Assembly (NCBI RefSeq): GCF_002313155.2
Contig: NZ_NWFK02000001.1
Span: 1,488,001-1,552,000, forward strand
Length of the DNA: 64,000 nucleotides
Direction: 5' to 3'
From: Psychrobacter sp. FDAARGOS_221
Lineage (GTDB): Bacteria; Pseudomonadota; Gammaproteobacteria; Pseudomonadales; Moraxellaceae
The first letter of the stretch is position 1; each line of letters starts with the position of its first letter. Below the pieces are notes generated by a model. It was not told where the DNA came from, did not search any database, and saw only the letters and a program-made list of their open reading frames with translations. A program made the translations under genes and the position numbers. Shown here piece after piece: positions 27,459 through 37,102 of this stretch.

Positions 27459-28751
27459 TTATGTATACCAAGGGAACAGCTGAACGTCAACGGTCTCACC
27501 AGCGTTCATACTGCCCGCCTGTTGCGGCAATACCATCAGGCAATTGGCAAAGCTCAGCTGCTTGATACGATGTGAATCTTGCTTGCCGGCGGGCACCACC
27601 ACATAGCCGTCTGCTTCTCGACTTAAAATACCGCGCTGAAAGTCGGTGCGCCCTGGTCTTTTTTTGACATCGGCTCCGAGCTTAGCCTGCACGCTTAGGG
27701 TCAACGGCATATCTGATGCATTGATGCCCGATAAGCACCATAAGGCGGGAATAATAAACTGCAACGTGCCTACCACCGATGACAGCGGATTGCCTGGTAA
27801 ACCAAAGTACAACACTGGGGTTTCTAGATTCTGTGTCAATTCACCAAACACAAACGGCTTACCTGGCTTCATCGCCACTTTGTAATGATTAATCTGCCCC
27901 AGGTCTTCTATCACAGTGGTCAAAAAATCATAATCACCAACTGATACGCCAGCGGTCGATAGTATCACGTCACACTCTTGCATCGCGCTCAGCACGGTTT
28001 TGCGTGTCATTTCTAAATGGTCTGGCACGATACCATAGTCATGAATGACGACCGGTAGCGAGGCGAGCATACTCTTCAATGTTGGGGTATTGGAGTTATA
28101 AATCTGTGCCAAGGTTTCTAAGGGCTCTCCAACTGTGACCAACTCATCACCTGTGGCTAGAATTCCAATTACCAATGGCTTATACACGTCGACTTCAGCG
28201 ATACCAAGATTAGCAAGCAGGCTAATATCTGCTGGGTTTAGTCGCTTACCGGCTTCTAATACCACTTCGCCTTGGGTGATTTCTTCGCCTTGTTTACGGA
28301 TGTTTTTATCGACACTGGCAGTTTGGGTGAGTTTAATCGCATAGTACTGAGTTTTATCAATAGATTCGGCAATCTCGGCAAAATTGGTATTCTCTTGCAT
28401 CACTACCGTATCACAGCCTTCAGGCACTACAGCGCCGGTAAAGATACGCACACCCTGCCCTGGCTTCAGCTCACCGTTATAAGCGGATCCGGCCTGTGAT
28501 TCTCCGATAATTTCGATTGCAGTACCTTCATCAAGTTGGCTGCCTTTGGCCAGTGCATAACCATCCATAGCAGACAAGTTTTGTCTGGGCACATCAAAGC
28601 CCGACTTAATATCGGTCGCTAAAATGTGGTTTTGACTGTTCATCAACTCACGCCTCTCTTTGGCTCGCGCCGTTAAAGGGACGTCTTGCTGATTGTAATG
28701 GTCGATACGCTGGGTAATGGCCGCTTTTAACTCAGAAACACTAATCATCAC
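27459..28751 (-). CDS. moeA: Molybdopterin molybdenumtransferase
   Basis: MoeA inserts molybdate into adenylylated molybdopterin. Recognisable blocks are FDVPRQNLSAMDGYALA (about 58-74), GVRIFTGAVVPEGCDTVVMQE (about 104-124), ILATGDELV, STAGVSVGDYDFL and GLPGNPLSSVVGTL. Length 430 aa is slightly above the E. coli protein (411). It lies between torD and moaA on the same strand, so cofactor insertion is physically grouped with the apo-enzyme and its chaperone. The start has two adjacent Met codons. Confidence 0.94.
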   Translation of the reverse strand: MMISVSELKAAITQRIDHYNQQDVPLTARAKERRELMNSQNHILATDIKSGFDVPRQNLSAMDGYALAKGSQLDEGTAIEIIGESQAGSAYNGELKPGQGVRIFTGAVVPEGCDTVVMQENTNFAEIAESIDKTQYYAIKLTQTASVDKNIRKQGEEITQGEVVLEAGKRLNPADISLLANLGIAEVDVYKPLVIGILATGDELVTVGEPLETLAQIYNSNTPTLKSMLASLPVVIHDYGIVPDHLEMTRKTVLSAMQECDVILSTAGVSVGDYDFLTTVIEDLGQINHYKVAMKPGKPFVFGELTQNLETPVLYFGLPGNPLSSVVGTLQFIIPALWCLSGINASDMPLTLSVQAKLGADVKKRPGRTDFQRGILSREADGYVVVPAGKQDSHRIKQLSFANCLMVLPQQAGSMNAGETVDVQLFPWYT

Positions 28752-28770
28752 AAGCCTCTCATTTTCATTA

Positions 28771-28797
28771 TTGTTATCATTGTTATCATTGTTATGA
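28771..28797. repeat. Three tandem 9-bp repeats
   Basis: TTGTTATCA is repeated three times (the last copy TTGTTATGA) in the torD-moeA spacer, about 20 bp upstream of the moeA start. Copy number could change by slippage and alter spacing or mRNA structure in front of moeA. Confidence 0.8.
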
Positions 28798-28903
28798 CGT
28801 TACACACGCGATTTTTCAACCCTTAAACTGTTTCATCTTTCAGGTTTGTCTATTTCAAGACGACACTAATCTATTGGCATCTATCACTAAGCCAAGCCAT
28901 CCA

Positions 28904-29680
28904 CTATAGCAGTTCAGTAAGCGCCTGTCTGTCTGCGTCAACGAAAGCCAGCAACAGCTCAGTTAATGCCGGATACACATCGGTTTTAACTCCAATTTTT
29001 TGGCAACGTGCACTAAACTTAGGTAGCCAATTTAACAACGCACTGTCTAAAAACTCACCTTGGCGATGTGCAATACTGGTCTGCTGCTCTTCTACAGTTC
29101 CGGGCTGCTCCATACTGGCATTAATCCATACCGCCATCACTTGCAAATAGACGCTGATATGATCTTTTGGCTCACGAAAATCGGGATGCAAATCAAGCTG
29201 ATGACTTTTTAAAAACTGAGCCATTTGTTGCGCCGGTTTACCATAGAGCATTTTGTCAGCTTCAATGTAATAAGAGGCATAAGGCGGTGCACTGTCTTGA
29301 CCGCTTAATAAGAATATTTGTGCAAAATCTGCAGCCAACTCTAATGCCCGATCAGACTGAACAATCACACTGAGATGACTTAACGCCTGCTGCAAGCGCA
29401 CACTTTGCTCAGCAAGGCCCATACCTGAGAATGCCTGATGCATCGCCTGATAATGGTTATTTAGTTGCTCTAGATTAGCCGGCGTTAATTCACGGGCAAA
29501 CATATCTGCAAACCAGCGATATATCGCAGCACGCCCCTCATTCACTGCTTGCCACTGGATATCCTGATTGTCCAATTGATCTGAGCTTAAGCTTTGTTGA
29601 GTATTGTTATTAACCAGCGTTTCGTTGTTTGTTGTGCTGCTTGTTGTATTGCTTGAAGAAGACGTTGTTTTAGCTGTCAT
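28904..29680 (-). CDS. torD: TorD-type molybdoenzyme chaperone
   Basis: Cytoplasmic all-helical chaperone that binds the Tat signal of apo-TorA and aids cofactor loading. The core resembles TorD/DmsD: AAIYRWFADMFARELT (about residues 51-66), the central SGQDSAPPYASYYIEADKMLYG (about 128-149, conserved in TorD) and EPKDHISVYLQVMAVWI (about 170-186). It directly follows torA. The 258 aa exceeds the usual 200 because of an N-terminal 45-residue Ser/Thr/Asn/Gln-rich tail. Confidence 0.9.
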   Translation of the reverse strand: MTAKTTSSSSNTTSSTTNNETLVNNNTQQSLSSDQLDNQDIQWQAVNEGRAAIYRWFADMFARELTPANLEQLNNHYQAMHQAFSGMGLAEQSVRLQQALSHLSVIVQSDRALELAADFAQIFLLSGQDSAPPYASYYIEADKMLYGKPAQQMAQFLKSHQLDLHPDFREPKDHISVYLQVMAVWINASMEQPGTVEEQQTSIAHRQGEFLDSALLNWLPKFSARCQKIGVKTDVYPALTELLLAFVDADRQALTELL

Positions 29681-29945
29681 TAGGGAGTCCCTATTATTGT
29701 TATGTTCACGGTTTGCTCATTATACAATCTGGGCTAGCGTTTCTTTAATTAACTGAGCTTTGAATAAAAAAGGACCTTGCTAAACAACAAAGCCCTATAT
29801 TTAAATCATAACAGTTATAAAAATTAGCCTATCAATCAGAGCGTTAACACACTAAATAAACAACTAATCTGTTTTTATTTACCGGCAATGTTAACCTCTG
29901 ATTCCAATGACACTTAGTTACTTGGATACTAGTACTAGCTAACCA

Positions 29946-32468
29946 TTAACCCTTGGTTTCTGGCGCTGGTGTACCGTCTGGATTGACGTAAGTTGGACCA
30001 CCAAACGAAGTCACTGCCGGTGCTTTACCGGTAAACTTCTCAATCTCAACCAAGCAAGTATTAGCACTTGGGCCTTGAGCCAACATAGAAGTACCAATGT
30101 CTAAGGTCAAGGTATTGGGGTCACCATAGGTGTCAATAGCACCGATTTCAGGGCCAGTCGGACCATACCAAGCACCCTCTTGGATGCGGATAATCCCTGG
30201 TGGGAAGTTGTCCGATATCACCGCGCCTGCCAATAACTGGCCACGGTCATTAAAGACGCGAACCAAGTCGCCATCTTGAATGCCACGAGCTTTGGCGTCT
30301 TCAGGACCAATATAGCATGGCTCACGGTCTTGAACGGTATAAGTGGCGCGGCGCTCTTCAGACTCACAAGTTTGTGAGTGCAAACGGGTGTCTGGATGCA
30401 CAGACTGTAACCATAACGGATACTTGTCTGAGCCTGGACCGCCATGCGAACGTTCTGTTTTTTCCATCCAAATCGGATGACCTTTACAGTCTTCATAGCC
30501 AAAGCTAGCGATTTTACGGCTACTGATTTCAATAAAGCCGGATGGCGTGCCTAACGCATTCACCTCTGGATCTTCACGGAAGTCAGCGTGACGTACCCAA
30601 GGATCGCCTTCAGGGAATAGCACATAGCCTTTTTCCCAGAAGTCTTTAAACTCAGGCATAAAGAAGTCTTTTTTCAGGTTCTCAGCGCGGCAGTCTTCAT
30701 AAATCTGCTCAATCCACTGCATTTCATTCATGGCGCGGCTGTACTCTAACTCACGACCCATACGCTTGGTAAATTCATACCAGATATCGAAGTCCGACTT
30801 AGAGTGATATAACGGGTCAATCAGCTTGTGCATCGCAATCACACCACGGTTACTATACGAGCCGTAAGCATCAATGTCATTGCGCTCATAAGGCGTACAG
30901 GCTGGCAATACGATATCAGCAAAGCGGCAAGTCGCGGTCCAGTTGTAATCAACCGCTACCACCGTCTCCATATTGCGATAGCCTTTTTTCATGCGGTTGC
31001 GATCTTGGTGACGGTGCCACTGGTTACTACCGGTAAAGATACCCATCTTCAATGGCGGCAAGGTAACCTCATGACCATTAAAGTTAATCTTTTTACCAGG
31101 CTCAAGCAAACAATCTACCATACGTGCAACAGGAATAACCGAGCTATAACCGTTGTAATCGCTGTTGTCATATTTTGGCTTACGACCGGTATCCAAGTTC
31201 AATGGGAAAGCGCCTGGCATCGACGCACCTGAAGTTGGAACCCCAACCGAGCTGTAGTGATGCGAGTAACTGATACCACCGCCTGGCAGACCGATTTGAC
31301 CCAATAAGGTAGCGATAATCGCACCCATCCAATAAGGCTGCTCACCATGCTGCTGACGCTGAATCGCCCAACCAAAACACAACTGAGTGCGGTTGCTGGC
31401 CATTTTACGTGCCAGCTCACGGATTCTGTCGGCACTGACGCCACAGATTTTCGCCGCCCATTCTGGTGTTTTTTCGACCTTATCTTCGGTTTTACCCATC
31501 AAGTAAGGAATAAATTCATCTAACCCAAGCGCATACATATCAATGAATTCTTTATCATACAAGTCTTCAGTGATTAAGGTGTGCGCCAGACCCAGCATAA
31601 ACGCCACATCAGTCATTGGGTTAACAAACTGATGCTCACATTCTAAGTAATTTTGAGTTTTGCTTTTTACCGGGTCAATACAGATGACTTCGATTTCTTT
31701 ATTTCTGACCTTATCGCGTAAGATTTCGTAGTATTCATACGCTTCGTGGGTCTCTGTGTTCCAGCCCACTTGTAGGTTTTTGATCGGGTCATTGGCCCAG
31801 AAAATAATCAGCTTTGAGTTTTCTAAAATTAGCGGCCAAGACGTGCCTTGCGAATATACTTCGGTTGAACCCAAGATATACGGCAAAATCATCTGACCAG
31901 CACCAGTTGAGTAGTCACCGGCAGTACCGACACTGTTGCCATGCATACCCACCGCACGTAGCATGTGGTTACCACAACTGTGAATATTACCTACCGAGCG
32001 CCAGCCGACGTTGGCGGTGTGCAGTGCCCAAGGACCGTAATCCTTTTGGATGCGCTCAAGCTCTTCGTACAAAATATCTAATGCTTCATCCCAGCTGACA
32101 CGCACAAAGCGGTTATCACCACGTTGCGAGGTATCACTGTTTTGACGGTTTTTGTACCAATCGACACGAATCATCGGATAGCGAACCCGTGACGGACTAT
32201 AAATAATCCCTGGCACACCATCTAGAATCTTAGTCGGATACTGGTCAAACTCGAACGGTTTGATTTCAACCAGCTTATCGGCCTCAACTTTGGCTCGGAA
32301 CGCACCCCAGTGCGCGCCAGACATTTTCCAACCGCTCCAGTCTTGTTGCTCACCACCGGTTGCTTTGGTTAAGACACTGTCGTCTGCAAGTAGTGGCATC
32401 GGTAATACCGCTGAGCCAGACAAAGCCGCCAGTGATTTTAAGAAGCCCCTACGATTTATCGTTTTCAT
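29946..32468 (-). CDS. torA: Trimethylamine-N-oxide reductase catalytic subunit
   Basis: Periplasmic bis-MGD molybdoenzyme that reduces TMAO (and possibly other N- or S-oxides) as a respiratory electron acceptor. It has a Tat signal ([14 protein letters not shown], residues 5-18). The Ser molybdenum ligand is at about S187 in [11 protein letters not shown]. Strong TorA-like blocks are [37 protein letters not shown] and GVAWYGP-like [11 protein letters not shown]. Length 840 aa matches TorA (848 in E. coli). It lies in the order torE-torC-torA-torD. Good RBS (AGAGGTAAG). TorA versus TorZ/BisC: the adjacent pentahaem TorC and TorE support TorA. Confidence 0.94.
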   Translation of the reverse strand: MKTINRRGFLKSLAALSGSAVLPMPLLADDSVLTKATGGEQQDWSGWKMSGAHWGAFRAKVEADKLVEIKPFEFDQYPTKILDGVPGIIYSPSRVRYPMIRVDWYKNRQNSDTSQRGDNRFVRVSWDEALDILYEELERIQKDYGPWALHTANVGWRSVGNIHSCGNHMLRAVGMHGNSVGTAGDYSTGAGQMILPYILGSTEVYSQGTSWPLILENSKLIIFWANDPIKNLQVGWNTETHEAYEYYEILRDKVRNKEIEVICIDPVKSKTQNYLECEHQFVNPMTDVAFMLGLAHTLITEDLYDKEFIDMYALGLDEFIPYLMGKTEDKVEKTPEWAAKICGVSADRIRELARKMASNRTQLCFGWAIQRQQHGEQPYWMGAIIATLLGQIGLPGGGISYSHHYSSVGVPTSGASMPGAFPLNLDTGRKPKYDNSDYNGYSSVIPVARMVDCLLEPGKKINFNGHEVTLPPLKMGIFTGSNQWHRHQDRNRMKKGYRNMETVVAVDYNWTATCRFADIVLPACTPYERNDIDAYGSYSNRGVIAMHKLIDPLYHSKSDFDIWYEFTKRMGRELEYSRAMNEMQWIEQIYEDCRAENLKKDFFMPEFKDFWEKGYVLFPEGDPWVRHADFREDPEVNALGTPSGFIEISSRKIASFGYEDCKGHPIWMEKTERSHGGPGSDKYPLWLQSVHPDTRLHSQTCESEERRATYTVQDREPCYIGPEDAKARGIQDGDLVRVFNDRGQLLAGAVISDNFPPGIIRIQEGAWYGPTGPEIGAIDTYGDPNTLTLDIGTSMLAQGPSANTCLVEIEKFTGKAPAVTSFGGPTYVNPDGTPAPETKG

Positions 32469-32508
32469 AACTTACCTCTAATATTTTGATGCTTATTGCG
32501 GCAATGCA

Positions 32509-33744
32509 TTAAGGTCTGGCCATTTGAATGGTGTTCTCTAGCGAACCTGCTCCGTGTGAGCTTGATGCGAAGTCAGATGAATTTAACTGTAAATACTTCA
32601 ATACCAAGCCGCCGGTGTCATCATCTAAGTTGGTAAATCCAACCATACCACTCCATAGACCAGGCCACTGGTTGGCATCATGTCCAGCTGGATCTGGCTG
32701 ACGGTGACACACACTACAGTTGTCATCATAGGTCTGACCCGCGATATCCCAAGCAGTCTCAAGACTGTCCATCAATAGACCATCTTCTACCCAGAACTGA
32801 CCACTCACGTTCTGCCACTCAAGTCCTGTCATTGGGTCTTCTTTGGACTCTTTAACAGTGACAATGCTTTCATCACGTGACAGCTCTTTATCAATAATGG
32901 CATCAACAATATTCAAACCGAAATGGGTATACCAAACACGGCCGAAGCCTTTATTCTTACGCCACATATCCAGCTCAATCTGAGTCATCCCGTTTTCATG
33001 GGCAATCACTTTTGCTGGTGCGGCTACTTCAATAATACCCACTTGTTTTGATTTACCAGAATCTAAATATAATGGCTGTGGCACAACATTATAGTAAGTT
33101 TCGCCGACATTAATCTTAGTGCTGCCTGCTTCTGAAACCAATGAATCAAAGGCTGGGTTGTGCATACCTTCCATCTCTGGCAATTCATGCGCAATACCTT
33201 TGTGACAATCGACACAGCTGGCATCACGTTCTGCCGCACTACGCATAATCATCTGTGAGGTCACACGCATTTTGCTGAAGTCCATACTGTCATAGTCGTG
33301 ACAGTTACGACATTCTTTTGAATTATTGGCTTTAAAACGCGCCCATTCACGTTGAGCTAGCACCCCACGGTGTGCCAAAAACTTCTCACGCGTACCAATA
33401 TCGCCCATCACATGTGACAACACCTCACGCGACGCTTGCATCTTACGCGCTACTTTATCAGTGAAATCATGCGGTACGTGACAGTCCTGACACTCGGCAC
33501 GAACACCGGTACGGTTCTGCCAATGCACGGTTTTTTGTAGCTCTGGCAGCATATTGTCTTTCATGGTGTGACAAGACAAACAAAATTCTTCACTGTTGGT
33601 GGCATCTACACCGGCATTAAACCCGGCCCAAAACCAAACACCACCGGCAAAACCGATAATGATCAATAGGCCCAAACCAATTTTGGTTGACGGTTGAAAT
33701 ATAAGCCGACGCAGCCAGCTAAATAGGCGTTTAATTGCGTTCAT
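32509..33744 (-). CDS. torC: Pentahaem c-type cytochrome TorC
   Basis: Membrane-anchored NapC/NirT-family cytochrome that carries electrons from menaquinol or ubiquinol to TorA. There is one N-terminal membrane helix (about residues 22-42). Four CxxCH haem sites, CLSCH (55-59), CQDCH, CRNCH and CVDCH, lie in the NapC-like domain, and a fifth, CSVCH, in the C-terminal domain, the TorC arrangement. I chose ATG 33744 over an upstream in-frame start at 33774 because AAGGAATTATC directly precedes it; the product is 411 aa. The gap to torA is 40 bp. Confidence 0.94.
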   Translation of the reverse strand: MNAIKRLFSWLRRLIFQPSTKIGLGLLIIIGFAGGVWFWAGFNAGVDATNSEEFCLSCHTMKDNMLPELQKTVHWQNRTGVRAECQDCHVPHDFTDKVARKMQASREVLSHVMGDIGTREKFLAHRGVLAQREWARFKANNSKECRNCHDYDSMDFSKMRVTSQMIMRSAAERDASCVDCHKGIAHELPEMEGMHNPAFDSLVSEAGSTKINVGETYYNVVPQPLYLDSGKSKQVGIIEVAAPAKVIAHENGMTQIELDMWRKNKGFGRVWYTHFGLNIVDAIIDKELSRDESIVTVKESKEDPMTGLEWQNVSGQFWVEDGLLMDSLETAWDIAGQTYDDNCSVCHRQPDPAGHDANQWPGLWSGMVGFTNLDDDTGGLVLKYLQLNSSDFASSSHGAGSLENTIQMARP

Positions 33745-33858
33745 GATAATTCCTTGCCAGTTATATCGTATCAAGGTCGAGAATTTAAATAATTAGCGTA
33801 GTTTTATGCGTATCAGGTGATAGTTATTAGTTAGTAGATACTGTTAGATTAGCGGCTA

Positions 33859-34011
33859 TTAGGTTGGCGGACCCCAAAATAGCATTTGGCCAAACCAAAC
33901 AATAAAGCCATACGCACAAATAAATAATAAAGCGATGATTGGCAGGGCAATAAAAGACATAACCAGCGCTGTTAACCATTGACGCTTGATAGGTTGTTCC
34001 TTAGTTTGCAT
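33859..34011 (-). CDS. torE: Small NapE/TorE-family membrane protein
   Basis: A 50-codon gene read on the - strand. It encodes MQTKEQPIKRQWLTALVMSF..., one hydrophobic segment (about residues 14-40), then the end FGQMLFWGPPT. A short basic N-terminus, a single helix and a conserved W(F/L)...GPP end are the signature of TorE/NapE proteins. In Shewanella the same order torE-torC-torA-torD is known. Its function is unknown; it probably sits with TorC in the inner membrane. The ATG is 115 bp upstream of torC. Family call rests on sequence resemblance plus position. Confidence 0.85.
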   Translation of the reverse strand: MQTKEQPIKRQWLTALVMSFIALPIIALLFICAYGFIVWFGQMLFWGPPT

Positions 34012-34160
34012 ACGTTACCCCTTCATTTTTAATGATAAATATTTGAATGAATCCGTTGATAGCTAACCATTGATATCCGTTAGACCCATACTAGAAAGTA
34101 TAAATAATTAGAAGGTATGAATACGCACTTGAATCAGCAGTTATATCAAGGATTAGATCA

Positions 34161-34325
34161 ATGTCTGAGCTTATTATTAACAATCTATTAGCAACGATTT
34201 ATCAAAGTATTAACCAGTTGTTGTTAGGTGCTATCGCCTATTTGCGACAGTCGGACTTATTGGTTTTGATATTACTGGGTTCAAAAGTACAGATATCAGG
34301 TTTATTGCTAAGTTGTTGCTACTAG
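34161..34325 (+). CDS. Possible small hydrophobic protein, unknown
   Basis: A 54-codon frame with AAGGA 8 bp before the ATG, divergent from torE by 149 bp. The product (MSELIINNLLATIYQSINQ...) has a polar N-third and a hydrophobic C-half (LLVLILLG...) ending in SCCY. It could be a small membrane peptide or chance; codon use is not informative at this length. Confidence 0.3.
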   Translation: MSELIINNLLATIYQSINQLLLGAIAYLRQSDLLVLILLGSKVQISGLLLSCCY

Positions 34326-34557
34326 ATTATTAACTACAAGCTATTTTAATTAGGACAACTAAAGAGTATTACAGAAATATTTGATGGTGATTTTTTGTCG
34401 AAGTCAATGCAGTTGATATGACATAAATGACTAACGATGGGTAAGAGTATGTCAGTATGGCAATTAGACCCATACCTAATGACGCCTTATAGATTAAGGC
34501 TTTCAAAAAACCACAATATCCTTATTATAGATAAGGTTATTATAAATAACCAGTATT

Positions 34558-34617
34558 AAAACCCTGTTTTTTTTAGTATTTTAACTATAAACCGCTACTA
34601 AATAAAAACAGGGTTTT
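34558..34617. repeat. Long inverted repeat with 14-bp perfect outer arms
   Basis: Outer arms AAAACCCTGTTTTT (34558-34571) and AAAAACAGGGTTTT (34604-34617) pair perfectly. Inner TTTAGTA and TACTAAA extend the stem. It lies about 210 bp downstream of the tRNA terminator. It may be a terminator or a short palindromic repeat. Confidence 0.75.
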
Positions 34618-34765
34618 GAGAAACTTAACAATATTGCTTGAGCATTAAGCTAATGTTAAATAATTATTTCTGACTAAGTTTTGACCCTACTTGAAACGGC
34701 CTGCTCGATTAGATTGTAAGCATCAGACTGTTAGATACAGAACAAGTTTGTTAAATCGCAGACAT

Positions 34766-34800
34766 AAAAAAAGCCCCACTATGACAGTGAGGCTTCTTTT
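34766..34800 (-). terminator. Terminator of the tRNA-Gly transcript
   Basis: Read on -, the stem AAGCCTCACT/AGTGGGGCTT (one G-U pair, loop GTCAT) is followed by a run of T. It begins 28 bp after the end of the second tRNA gene in transcription order. Confidence 0.88.
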
Positions 34801-34827
34801 AGATCTAGGTTGCTCTAAGAGCGAATT

Positions 34828-34903
<76 letters not shown>

Positions 34904-35032
34904 TTAGGGTGTAGATTGCGCTATTTATCTTTAGCTAAGACAGGTATTATAAATGAAATTAATACGCTGTCAATATGCTGATTTACAGCATTTGCTTTAC
35001 ATGGATAAAATAAATCAATGTAAAAGCGAATT

Positions 35033-35108
<76 letters not shown>

Positions 35109-35499
35109 TTAAGCAATTAAAGAGACTCGTTTAACTTTAAAATCGATAGTGCGTCTCGATAGGTTGGCTATTATAGATTATATTTGAATTCTGTCAACAC
35201 TTTTTTGCACGGATAGTTAATTTTTATTGATTGGCGGCTCAAAACCAGAAAAAACAACAGAAAAATGTGCTTAAAATAAGCCTAATAGCACCACCTCAAC
35301 AAGCTTCAGCAACAAAACTAAGTTAACTTTACAATTTACAGCTGTTTTATTATTGAAGATTCGCTAAGATTAATTTCCATTAAGCCCTATGCTTGTCGTG
35401 ATTTTGTACTTGTCAAACTTTATATTTGATTTTATTTTTAAGTCGCTTTATCTTGGATGATAGATAAATATTTTACGCCCCCTACTAACGAGGACCGTT
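35109..35499. other. Divergent spacer, tRNA-Gly / M48 protease
   Basis: A 391-bp AT-rich stretch. It holds the tRNA promoter on - and, presumably, the promoter of the protease gene on +, whose RBS (ACGAGGACCGTT) is clear. No gene seen. Confidence 0.7.
35170..35197 (-). promoter_or_regulatory. Consensus sigma-70 promoter of the tRNA-Gly genes
   Basis: On the - strand TTGACA (35197-35192), a 16-bp spacer and TATAAT (35175-35170). Both hexamers are perfect matches. Transcription would start about 55 bp before the first tRNA. Confidence 0.88.
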
Positions 35500-36306
35500 A
35501 TGAAGAAATTTTTAATTCGAAGTACCTTAGCTGCATCATTGTCAGTGATGGCCTTAACCGGCTGCAGCTCTACTACTAACTCAGGTGTGTTAGGTAGTGA
35601 AAGACAGCAGCTGCTACTGGTATCAAATGAGCAAATCATGCAGGCAGCTACTCAGGGTTACAACGAGTTGATACAGGATGCCCAGCGAAAACGTATATTA
35701 GATACCGACCCAGCACTAAGCGCCCGTTTAAATCGCATTTCACGTAACTTAATTCAGCAAGTCGGATTATATCGTGCTGATGCCACCAAATGGAATTGGG
35801 AAGTTCATACTATTAAGTCTAATGAAATGAATGCTTTCGTATTACCCGGTGGTAAAATTATGTTCTATACCGGTATTGTTAATAATCTACAGCTAACCGA
35901 TGCTGAGATTGCAGCGATTATGGGTCATGAAATGGCGCACGCTATTCGTGAGCACTCACGTGAAAAAGCCTCTAGCCAGCAGCTAACTCAGGTTGGCTTA
36001 GGTGTGGCAGCCAGCGTATTTGGTCTGTCTCAAGGTCAAGCCCAAGCAGCATCTATTGTCAGTGACTTAGGTATTAACTTGCCTAACAGTCGTACTCAAG
36101 AGTCTGAAGCAGATAAAATTGGTTTAGTATTAATGGCGAAAGCGGGTTACGATCCAAACGCTGCAGTAACTCTATGGGAGAAAATGAGTAAAGCTAGCCA
36201 AGGTGCGCCACCACAATTCTTAAGCACTCACCCATCAAGCACCACACGTATCAATACTTTAAGATCACTTATCCCTAGCGTGATGCCTTACTATAAGAAT
36301 AGCTAA
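35500..36306 (+). CDS. M48-family zinc metalloprotease, lipoprotein
   Basis: A 268-aa lipoprotein with signal peptide and lipobox LTGC (C22), anchored in the periplasm, probably to the outer membrane. The zinc site is HEMAH (H143, H147) in AAIMGHEMAHAIREHS. The third ligand is the Glu in RTQESEADKIGLVLMAKAGYDP (about residues 200-221). It resembles the short LoiP/YggG proteases rather than the larger BepA, and lacks TPR repeats. Likely role: envelope protein quality control. Single gene with terminator. Confidence 0.9.
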   Translation: MKKFLIRSTLAASLSVMALTGCSSTTNSGVLGSERQQLLLVSNEQIMQAATQGYNELIQDAQRKRILDTDPALSARLNRISRNLIQQVGLYRADATKWNWEVHTIKSNEMNAFVLPGGKIMFYTGIVNNLQLTDAEIAAIMGHEMAHAIREHSREKASSQQLTQVGLGVAASVFGLSQGQAQAASIVSDLGINLPNSRTQESEADKIGLVLMAKAGYDPNAAVTLWEKMSKASQGAPPQFLSTHPSSTTRINTLRSLIPSVMPYYKNS

Positions 36307-36373
36307 TGCTAATTGCTAATATAGTAGAGCAACGCTTACGATAGCTCTTATCGTATGTGTATTGTAGAAACCA

Positions 36374-36406
36374 ACAGCCAGTCGCTTAAGCACTGGCTGT
36401 TTTTTT
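36374..36406 (+). terminator. Terminator after the M48 protease gene
   Basis: Stem ACAGCCAGT/ACTGGCTGT with loop CGCTTAAGC then seven T's. Confidence 0.92.
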
Positions 36407-36769
36407 ATGCCTTTTTACTCAATTTATAGCAGCCAATCTTTATCATGTGCTTTTATTTTTGGAATAAATCGTTTACACTTGTTCACTGAAACTAAGATTG
36501 CTTAAATACCCCGATTCCAGGTTTGGGGAATTTAAGATGATTTTTGATAGTTGAGTTTCTAATTGCTGAACTTAGATTAGTTTGGGTTTAGCAACATTTA
36601 GGTTTAGGTTTGGAGTTTAAATTTAGGTTTAGAGTTTAGGTTTGGCATTTAGATATGAGGATAGGCTGACTTCTGTTGCATTCGGATACTAGAGTAAATA
36701 AGCCATTAACTGATATCATAGTTAATTATTTATCTTATATTAATTTGGTATTCATTTTGGAGTCTGATT
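36407..36769. other. AT-rich spacer with degenerate TTTAGG repeats
   Basis: No gene seen between the terminator and bolA. From about 36584 to 36652 the + strand is made of irregular repeats of the type TTTAGG/TTTGG/GTTTAGG. The bolA RBS TTGGAG is at the 3' end. Confidence 0.65.
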
Positions 36770-37102
36770 TTGCAAGTATATAATGAAGTGATTGAGCGCA
36801 TGCAGACGCTTGAGCCTGAGCATATTGAGCTGATCAATGAGTCGATGAATCATGCCGGCTATTTTGAGGGTAAAGAAAGCCACTTTAAGCTAACCGTGGT
36901 GAGTGATGCCTTTACTGGTAAGCGTCTAGTGGCAAGACATCAGCTGATTTATCAACTGACTAATGAGCTTATGACTGCTCAAGGTGGCACCATTCACGCG
37001 CTTGCGATTCATGCCTATACGCCAGAAGAATGGCAGCAGTTGCAACAAGATAATCAAGGTGTGCCTGCCAGTCCACAGTGTGCGGGGCAAAACAAACCTT
37101 AA
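36770..37102 (+). CDS. bolA: BolA-family protein
   Basis: Small BolA/YrbA-type protein, 110 aa, starting with TTG 8 bp after GGAG. The core has the invariant histidine motif SHFKLTVVSDAFTGKRLVARHQLIYQL (about residues 35-61) and the later IHALAIHAYTPEEW, in which the second conserved His binds Fe-S clusters with monothiol glutaredoxins. Known roles of BolA are transcription or Fe-S regulation tied to stress and cell shape. It is followed after 112 bp by the SirB-family gene. Confidence 0.9.
   Translation: MQVYNEVIERMQTLEPEHIELINESMNHAGYFEGKESHFKLTVVSDAFTGKRLVARHQLIYQLTNELMTAQGGTIHALAIHAYTPEEWQQLQQDNQGVPASPQCAGQNKP

Larger units (their letters stand above)
34012..34827. other. Intergenic region between torE and tRNA-Gly
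   Basis: About 816 bp. It contains the promoter region of the tor operon (no clear FNR box TTGAT-N4-ATCAA found), a possible 54-codon frame (34161-34325), a long inverted repeat (34558-34617) and the tRNA terminator (34766-34800). A frame at 34691-34981 on + is an antisense artefact across the tRNA and is not a gene. Confidence 0.6.

Noticed and set aside
33745..33774. Upstream start for torC
   Set aside because: The next ATG has an AAGGA RBS and gives a normal N-terminus; the extra ten residues are not part of the signal anchor.
34012..34160. FNR or TorR boxes upstream of torE
   Set aside because: Several TTGAT/ATCAA half-sites occur but none in the correct TTGAT-N4-ATCAA spacing; no CTGTTCATAT-type direct repeats.
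36584..36652. TTTAGG repeats as telomere or CRISPR
   Set aside because: Irregular units, short, and internal to a bacterial chromosome; no spacer structure.
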